Shown one piece after another: positions 58,425-64,000 of a DNA stretch of 64,000 nucleotides (the stretch's first letter is position 1; every line of letters begins with the position of its first letter). The stretch is from contig NZ_PEBK01000001.1 in the NCBI RefSeq assembly GCF_002802905.1, forward strand, positions 473,997 through 537,996, read 5' to 3'. The notes under the pieces were generated by a model that was not told where the DNA came from, searched no databases, and saw nothing but the letters and a program-made list of their open reading frames with translations. This stretch comes from Bifidobacterium simiarum. GTDB taxonomy: Bacteria; Actinomycetota; Actinomycetes; Actinomycetales; Bifidobacteriaceae. The translations under genes were made by a program, and so were the position numbers.

Positions 58425-58781
58425 TCACCTGTTCGCTGCGGAATGATCGAGTTTTGTGGTTTTACGTCGCGAGTTTCCTGCGATATTCGGCTCCGAAGGG
58501 CCTTTTTGCGGGTTGTCGGCGTCGGGAAAGCCACAAAACTCGGGATGAGACCGTCCGGCGTGTCGCAAGTTGTGTTCAACCGCACTTGAAGCGGTTATAT
58601 TGGGCTTGGATGTGAGCGCGCACATCACGGTCGGACCTTGCGGTCCGGTCGGGAATCATGGGTCGGCCGGCGATCGTGGGTCGACCGTGCGCGCGCACGA
58701 AGGTTGAAACACACACGATCGCATGGCGGCCGGCATCGGAAAGACCGGATGTACGCCATCGCCTGACGACAAGGAGCATTG
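58425..58781 (+). other. Intergenic region upstream of aldo/keto reductase
   Basis: About 357 bases without a gene. Holds a 12-bp inverted repeat cgagttttgtgg/ccacaaaactcg (58448-58459 and 58531-58542) with a 71-bp interior, a cggacc-ttgc-ggtccg hairpin at 58631-58646, and TATATT at 58596-58601 as a possible -10. Confidence 0.5.
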
Positions 58782-59759
<978 letters not shown>

Positions 59760-60588
59760 TCGCGGCGATCCGCGCCAGATCCTCCCGCACCCGTCTGGGC
59801 TGACACTCGGCGGGGAAGTTGCCCTCGTCGTGCACGCCGTCGACGCTGCCCGGCGAATCGGCCTCCAACGCCGCGAACATCGGGGTGAGGTCGCACGGGG
59901 CCGGTCCGTGCTCGGCCACGAGTTCGAAGGTCTTGCCCTTCGCCTCGTCGCATCCGAGCGCGGAGATGAGCGTCTGCGCGATCTGCCGGCGCGAGACCAC
60001 GCCGTCACGGGAATCGGCGTGCCGGCGGCGGTCGCCCTGCAGGAAGGTCAGACGCCGCTGGTCGGGGCCGTTGTAGTCGAACCATCCGGGCCGCACGATC
60101 GTGTAGTCGTTGCCGCTGGCCCGGACCAGCCGTTCCGACCGGCGCTTCCAGTCATGCGCCTGCGACGTGCGGTTGTAGGCGCTGTCCATGTAGGTTACGC
60201 CGATCGCCGTCATCAGCACGATGCGTACAGGGCGACCGGCGAGCAGCGTCAGCACGTTCCGTACCGCGCCGTAATCGACCCGTTCGACCATCGTCGGCCC
60301 GTCATGCGCGCCCATGGTGAACACCACGGCATCGATGCCGTCGACCGCCCCGGCCAGCGTGTCCATGCGGGTCAGGTCGCCCTGCGTCACCTCCACGCGG
60401 TCGTCGAACCTCGCCTTCGTCCCGCTGCGCACCAACGCGCGGACGCGGTATCCCATGCGGACGGCCTCGTCTACGGCGAGCCTTCCCACGCTGCCCGTGG
60501 CGCCGACGAACAGGACCAGCATCGGATTGCTTTCGCTCATCATCGCTCCTTTCCTTGTTGTCTGTTCAGCGTACCGATGACTGGTTGG

Positions 60589-60599
60589 CATTACTAATG
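60589..60599. promoter_or_regulatory. Palindrome between divergent reductase and LysR genes
   Basis: CATTA-C-TAATG inverted repeat; a further tacta/tagta pair with a 14-bp spacer covers 60592-60615. A plausible LysR site controlling both divergent genes. Confidence 0.4.
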
Positions 60600-60671
60600 T
60601 CGCTGTTGAATAGTATGGAATAAGGGAAATGCATGATATCGGCCGGGATGCCGGTGACGGGGAGGGACGCC

Positions 60672-61592
60672 ATGGAGATTCGCATACTGCGCAATTTCAT
60701 CGTGGTCGTGCAGGAGGAGGGCGTCACTGCCGCGGCCGACGTGCTGCGCATCAGCCAGCCGGCGCTGTCCCGGCAGATCAAGGAGCTCGAACATGAGGTG
60801 GGCGCCTCGCTGTTCGTGCGCGGCAACCGGTCCCGGTCCCTCGAACTCACCGACGAGGGCCGGCTGCTCTACCGACGGGCCCGCGAGATCGTGGAGCTCG
60901 CCGACCGGACCAAGTCGGAGATCGCCGCGGGGGAGCGGATCGAGGGAGACGTGCACATCGCCGCCGCGCAGAGCGTGGTCATGCGCACCGTGGGTCGGGC
61001 CGCGACCCGGCTGCGGGAATGCCACCCCGACATCAGGATCCGGCTGCACGACGGGTTCGGCGCGGACATCGTCGAATGGCTCAACAACGGTCTCGCCGAC
61101 TTCGGCGTGCTCGTGCAGCCGACCGACATGAGCCGCTACGATCATCTCGTCCTTCCCGGCGGCGACGAGGTGGGCGTGCTGATGCGCGACGACGACCCTC
61201 TGGCCTCGCACGACGCCATCCGTGCCCGGGATCTGCAGGGCGTGCCGCTCATCATGCCCCAGGGGGCGCTGAACCGCCGCGAATACTCGGGATGGTTCGG
61301 ACGGTACGGCCGCAATCTCAACATCGTGGGCACGATGAACCTCTCCTACAACGCCAGCCGATTCGTTCAGGAGGGGTACGGCTGTGCGCTCGGATACGGC
61401 GGGATCGTGGACATGTCGGCGGGCAGCGGCCTGTGCTTCCGGCCGCTCGATCCTCTGCTCCACGGCAGTCTGAGCATGGCGTGGAAGAAGGACCAGACGC
61501 TGACCCCCGCCGCCGCGGCGTTCCTTGAGACGCTGCGCGACGTGGTCGCCCGGGAGGAGGACGTTGAGGGGCGGACTGACGGATCAGTCTGA
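60672..61592 (+). CDS. LysR-family transcriptional regulator
   Basis: 306 aa. Winged helix at about 1-60 (EIRILRNFIVVVQEEGVTAAADVLRISQPALSRQIKELE), effector domain after about 90. ATG at 60672 fixed by the conserved LysR start and a gggaggg site. Probably regulates the divergent reductase gene and perhaps the redox genes downstream. Effector unknown. Confidence 0.87.
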   Translation: MEIRILRNFIVVVQEEGVTAAADVLRISQPALSRQIKELEHEVGASLFVRGNRSRSLELTDEGRLLYRRAREIVELADRTKSEIAAGERIEGDVHIAAAQSVVMRTVGRAATRLRECHPDIRIRLHDGFGADIVEWLNNGLADFGVLVQPTDMSRYDHLVLPGGDEVGVLMRDDDPLASHDAIRARDLQGVPLIMPQGALNRREYSGWFGRYGRNLNIVGTMNLSYNASRFVQEGYGCALGYGGIVDMSAGSGLCFRPLDPLLHGSLSMAWKKDQTLTPAAAAFLETLRDVVAREEDVEGRTDGSV

Positions 61593-61660
61593 CGGGATCG
61601 GTCTGACGGGATCGGACTGTCAGGGCGGACTGATGGGTCGGTCCGACGGGTCGGTCTGCC
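61574..61660 (+). repeat. Degenerate tandem repeat of about 14 bp
   Basis: Five to six imperfect copies of gatcggtctgacgg straddle the end of the LysR gene and the gap to the next gene. Confidence 0.7.
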
Positions 61661-61767
61661 ATGCACTACGGGTATGGAATACAAGAGCCATGTCGTATTT
61701 GTTATTGGCGTTCCGCGTTTCTATCGTGAGGCCATGAAGACGTCGCAACGAAGGAAAGGCGGTCATC

Positions 61768-62613
61768 ATGGACGATAGGTTGGATGCGGCACGGCCGCAC
61801 GAACCGCGGATCAGCGCATTCGCACGTGACTTCCACGGACGGATGCTTCCCGAAGGCGGCTTGCCGGGTTCGGCGTCGGGTTCGGCGGTGGAGTCGCTGG
61901 AACGCACCGATCCCGAATTCATGGAACGGTACCTCAACTTCGCCTACGACGACGTGATCCGGCAGGGCGCCGCCGAAGGCGAGCCGCTGGACGAGCGCAC
62001 CCGGTTCATGGCGATCCTCGCCACGCTGCTCGGCTGCCAGGGAGTCGACGAGTTCCGCGACCTGCTGCCCGCCGCCCTGAACATGGGCGTGACGCCGGTG
62101 GAGGCCAAGGAGATCGTCTACCAGGCGGTGGACTATCTGGGCATGGGCCGCGTCCGCCCGTTCCTCGACGTGACCAACGCGGTGCTCGTCGAACGCGGGG
62201 TGACGCTGCCCCTGCCCTCTCAGGCCTCCACGGAGCCGACCGAGGAATCCCGACTGGCCGGCGGCACCGAAAAGCAGGTCGAGATCTTCGGTGAGCACAT
62301 GCGCGACTTCCCGAACGCCGGTCCGGCCGACCGCAGGCACATCAACCGCTGGCTCGCGGCCAACTGCTTCGGCGACTACTACACGCGCGGCGGACTCGAC
62401 AACGCGCAGCGCGAAATGATCACGTTCTGCTACCTCGCCGCGCAGGGCGGCGTCGAACCGCAGCTCATCGCCCACGCCGGGGGCAATCTGCGCGTCGGCA
62501 ACGACAAGGCGTTCCTCATCAAGGTCGTCTCCGCATGCCTGCCGTACATCGGCTACCCGCGCTCGCTCAACGCGCTGCGCTGCATCGACGAGGCGGTGAA
62601 GGCCCAGGCATAG
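61768..62613 (+). CDS. Carboxymuconolactone decarboxylase-like protein, two domains
   Basis: 281 aa. Two CMD/AhpD-like domains (about 50-140 with ATLLGCQGVDEFRDLLPAALNMG, and about 165-275 with ITFCYLAAQGGVEPQLIAHAGGNLRVG). The first has Cys in GCQGVD, the second a Cys in TFCYLAA; the paired redox Cys of AhpD (CxxC) is absent, so peroxidase-partner activity is doubtful. Ribosome site aaggaaagg. In line with the zinc dehydrogenase gene, 149 bp apart. Confidence 0.82.
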   Translation: MDDRLDAARPHEPRISAFARDFHGRMLPEGGLPGSASGSAVESLERTDPEFMERYLNFAYDDVIRQGAAEGEPLDERTRFMAILATLLGCQGVDEFRDLLPAALNMGVTPVEAKEIVYQAVDYLGMGRVRPFLDVTNAVLVERGVTLPLPSQASTEPTEESRLAGGTEKQVEIFGEHMRDFPNAGPADRRHINRWLAANCFGDYYTRGGLDNAQREMITFCYLAAQGGVEPQLIAHAGGNLRVGNDKAFLIKVVSACLPYIGYPRSLNALRCIDEAVKAQA

Positions 62614-62762
62614 CGGTGAGCACGTTGGCGAGGGGCGAAACGCAGGCCGGCCGGTTCGTGTCGGCGACTACGCTGAACACCATCGGAACCCATCGTCAGG
62701 ACCCATCCGCATATCAAGCAATATCCGACGAAACCAACGAAAATCCAACGAAGGAGAAACCC

Positions 62763-63806
62763 ATGAGCGAAACGATGAAGGCCGCGATCTTCGAAGCCCC
62801 CGGCAAGATGACCGTACGTGAGGTGCCGAAGGCCCGTCTCGAAGCCGACGACGACGCCGTGGTGCGCGTGGTACGCGCCTGCGTCTGCGGCTCCGACCTG
62901 TGGTACTTCCGCGGGCTCTCGCCGCATGCCGCGAACAGCCAGATCGGCCACGAGTCCATCGGCGTGGTCGAGGAGGTCGGCCCGGCCGTTACCTCCGTCA
63001 AGCCCGGCGACTTCGTGGTGCTGCCGTTCCCGTACAGCTGCGGCAAGTGCCCCGTGTGCCAGGCCGGCTTCGAATCCGTGTGCCCTCACGGCGGCTATTT
63101 CGGCGCCAGCCAGGCCGAATACGTGCGCGTGCCCGAGGCCGACGGCACCGTGGTCAAGGTTCCCGGCTCGCCCGAGGACTACGACGACGCCACGCTCGCC
63201 TCGCTGCTTACCATCGCCGATGTGATGTCCACCGGCTACCATGCCGCCGTCTCCGCCGAGGTCAGGCCCGGCGACACCGCCGTGGTGATGGGCGACGGCG
63301 CCGTCGGCCTGTGCGGCGTGCTGTCCGCGAGGATGCTCGGCGCGTCCCGCATCATCGCCATGAGCCGCCATGAGGACCGTGCCGCCGTGGCCCGCGAGTT
63401 CGGCGCCACCGACATCGTGCCCGAACGCGATCAGGCCGCCATCGACCGGGTGCTGGAGATGACGGGCGGCTACGGTGCCGACGCCGTGCTCGAATGCGTC
63501 GGCTCCAAGCAGTCGTTCGACACCGCGATCGGCCTGATCCGCCGCGGCGGCGTCATCGGTCGCGTGGGTCTGCCGCATGACGTGGAGATCAGCGCCGAAG
63601 GCACGTTCTACGGCAACATCGGCATCAAGGGCGGTCCCGCCCCCGTGCGCCACTACGACCTCGACTCCGGTCTGCTCGACGCCGTGGTCAAGGGCGAGAT
63701 CAACCCCGGCCGCGTGTTCACCGCGGAATACGACCTCGACCACATCCAGGACGCCTACGAGGCCATGGACCAGCGCAAGGTCATCAAGTCGCTGATCCGG
63801 TTCTGA
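62763..63806 (+). CDS. Zinc-dependent alcohol dehydrogenase family protein
   Basis: 347 aa medium-chain dehydrogenase. Catalytic zinc ligands Cys in CVCGSDLW and His/Glu in GHES; structural zinc Cys quartet in CGKCPVCQAGFESVC. The nucleotide loop GDGAVGL follows. Strong aaggag ribosome site. Substrate unknown; likely part of the redox cluster from 58.8 kb. Confidence 0.9.
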   Translation: MSETMKAAIFEAPGKMTVREVPKARLEADDDAVVRVVRACVCGSDLWYFRGLSPHAANSQIGHESIGVVEEVGPAVTSVKPGDFVVLPFPYSCGKCPVCQAGFESVCPHGGYFGASQAEYVRVPEADGTVVKVPGSPEDYDDATLASLLTIADVMSTGYHAAVSAEVRPGDTAVVMGDGAVGLCGVLSARMLGASRIIAMSRHEDRAAVAREFGATDIVPERDQAAIDRVLEMTGGYGADAVLECVGSKQSFDTAIGLIRRGGVIGRVGLPHDVEISAEGTFYGNIGIKGGPAPVRHYDLDSGLLDAVVKGEINPGRVFTAEYDLDHIQDAYEAMDQRKVIKSLIRF

Positions 63807-64000
63807 GCGCCTGACGGCTGTGCGCGCGGCGTGCCCTGCGCTGTGCCGGTCGCATGCCGTCGCGCGCCACGCCGCCAAGTTACGGGCCGAAACCCCCGAA
63901 TTCCGTGATTCACGGTGCCTTTCGGAGGTGCGGACGAAATGTTGGACGCTTCGGCGTCCGGATTGGAGTCCGTATGTATTCGGTTGGATTGCGTCGCATG
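63807..64000 (+). other. Right edge, no gene seen
   Basis: About 190 bases. Contains the hairpin ggacgc-ttc-ggcgtcc near 63952. No complete gene; a gene could begin near the edge. Confidence 0.3.

Overview
The window is a gene-dense, GC-rich stretch of an actinobacterial chromosome, most likely a Bifidobacterium. Pointers are a fused TrpC-TrpB enzyme, a PyrB-PyrI aspartate carbamoyltransferase inside a pyrBI-C-F-K-D-E cluster, a eukaryote-like NADP isocitrate dehydrogenase, an actinobacterial GuaB3, and the pgsA-DUF881-sbp-DUF881 block known from Actinobacteria. No phage, insertion sequence, transposase or CRISPR array was seen.

Layout. 1-4.4 kb: protein quality control (end of tig, then clpP1, clpP2, clpX). 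4.4-15.5 kb: an M23 peptidase, tRNA-Asn, two long-chain acyl-CoA synthetases, an orphan binding-protein-like lipoprotein, icd, guaB3, a small Rv3235-like gene behind a pair of DnaA boxes, and def. 15.8-21.3 kb: rpsB, tsf, pyrH, frr, cdsA, rlmN (translation, UMP kinase, lipid precursor). 21.5-30.6 kb: interleaved histidine and tryptophan genes (hisF, hisI, trpE, trpCB, trpA, hisE, hisG) with lgt and rpe. 30.6-33.5 kb: pgsA and three membrane proteins. 34-36 kb: a CPA1 Na+/H+ antiporter. 36.4-43.1 kb: pyrimidine biosynthesis from carbamoyl phosphate to OMP and UMP. 43.1-47.8 kb: GntR and LysR regulators, a uracil/hypoxanthine-DNA glycosylase, a small membrane protein, a probable stand-alone noncoding RNA and a cation efflux protein. 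48.1-53.5 kb: two divergent exported surface proteins between inverted copies of a REP-like element; one is truncated by that element. 53.7-58.4 kb: ABC-F protein, MscL, CynX-like MFS exporter and an orphan ABC ATPase. 58.8-63.8 kb: an accessory redox cluster (aldo/keto reductase, NAD(P)-binding reductase, LysR, carboxymuconolactone decarboxylase-like protein, zinc alcohol dehydrogenase).

Most interesting. The surface-protein cassette with inverted repeat ends at 48-53 kb; a roughly 250-nt structured RNA gene with its own terminator at 46.5 kb; four tandem 11-residue Pro-initiated repeats in the C-terminal tail of the second acyl-CoA synthetase; inverted perfect DnaA boxes at 12.0 kb; and several genes whose -10 hexamer lies exactly 7 nt before the start codon, suggesting leaderless mRNAs. 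All functional statements come from reading the sequence and from recalled family knowledge; no database search was run.
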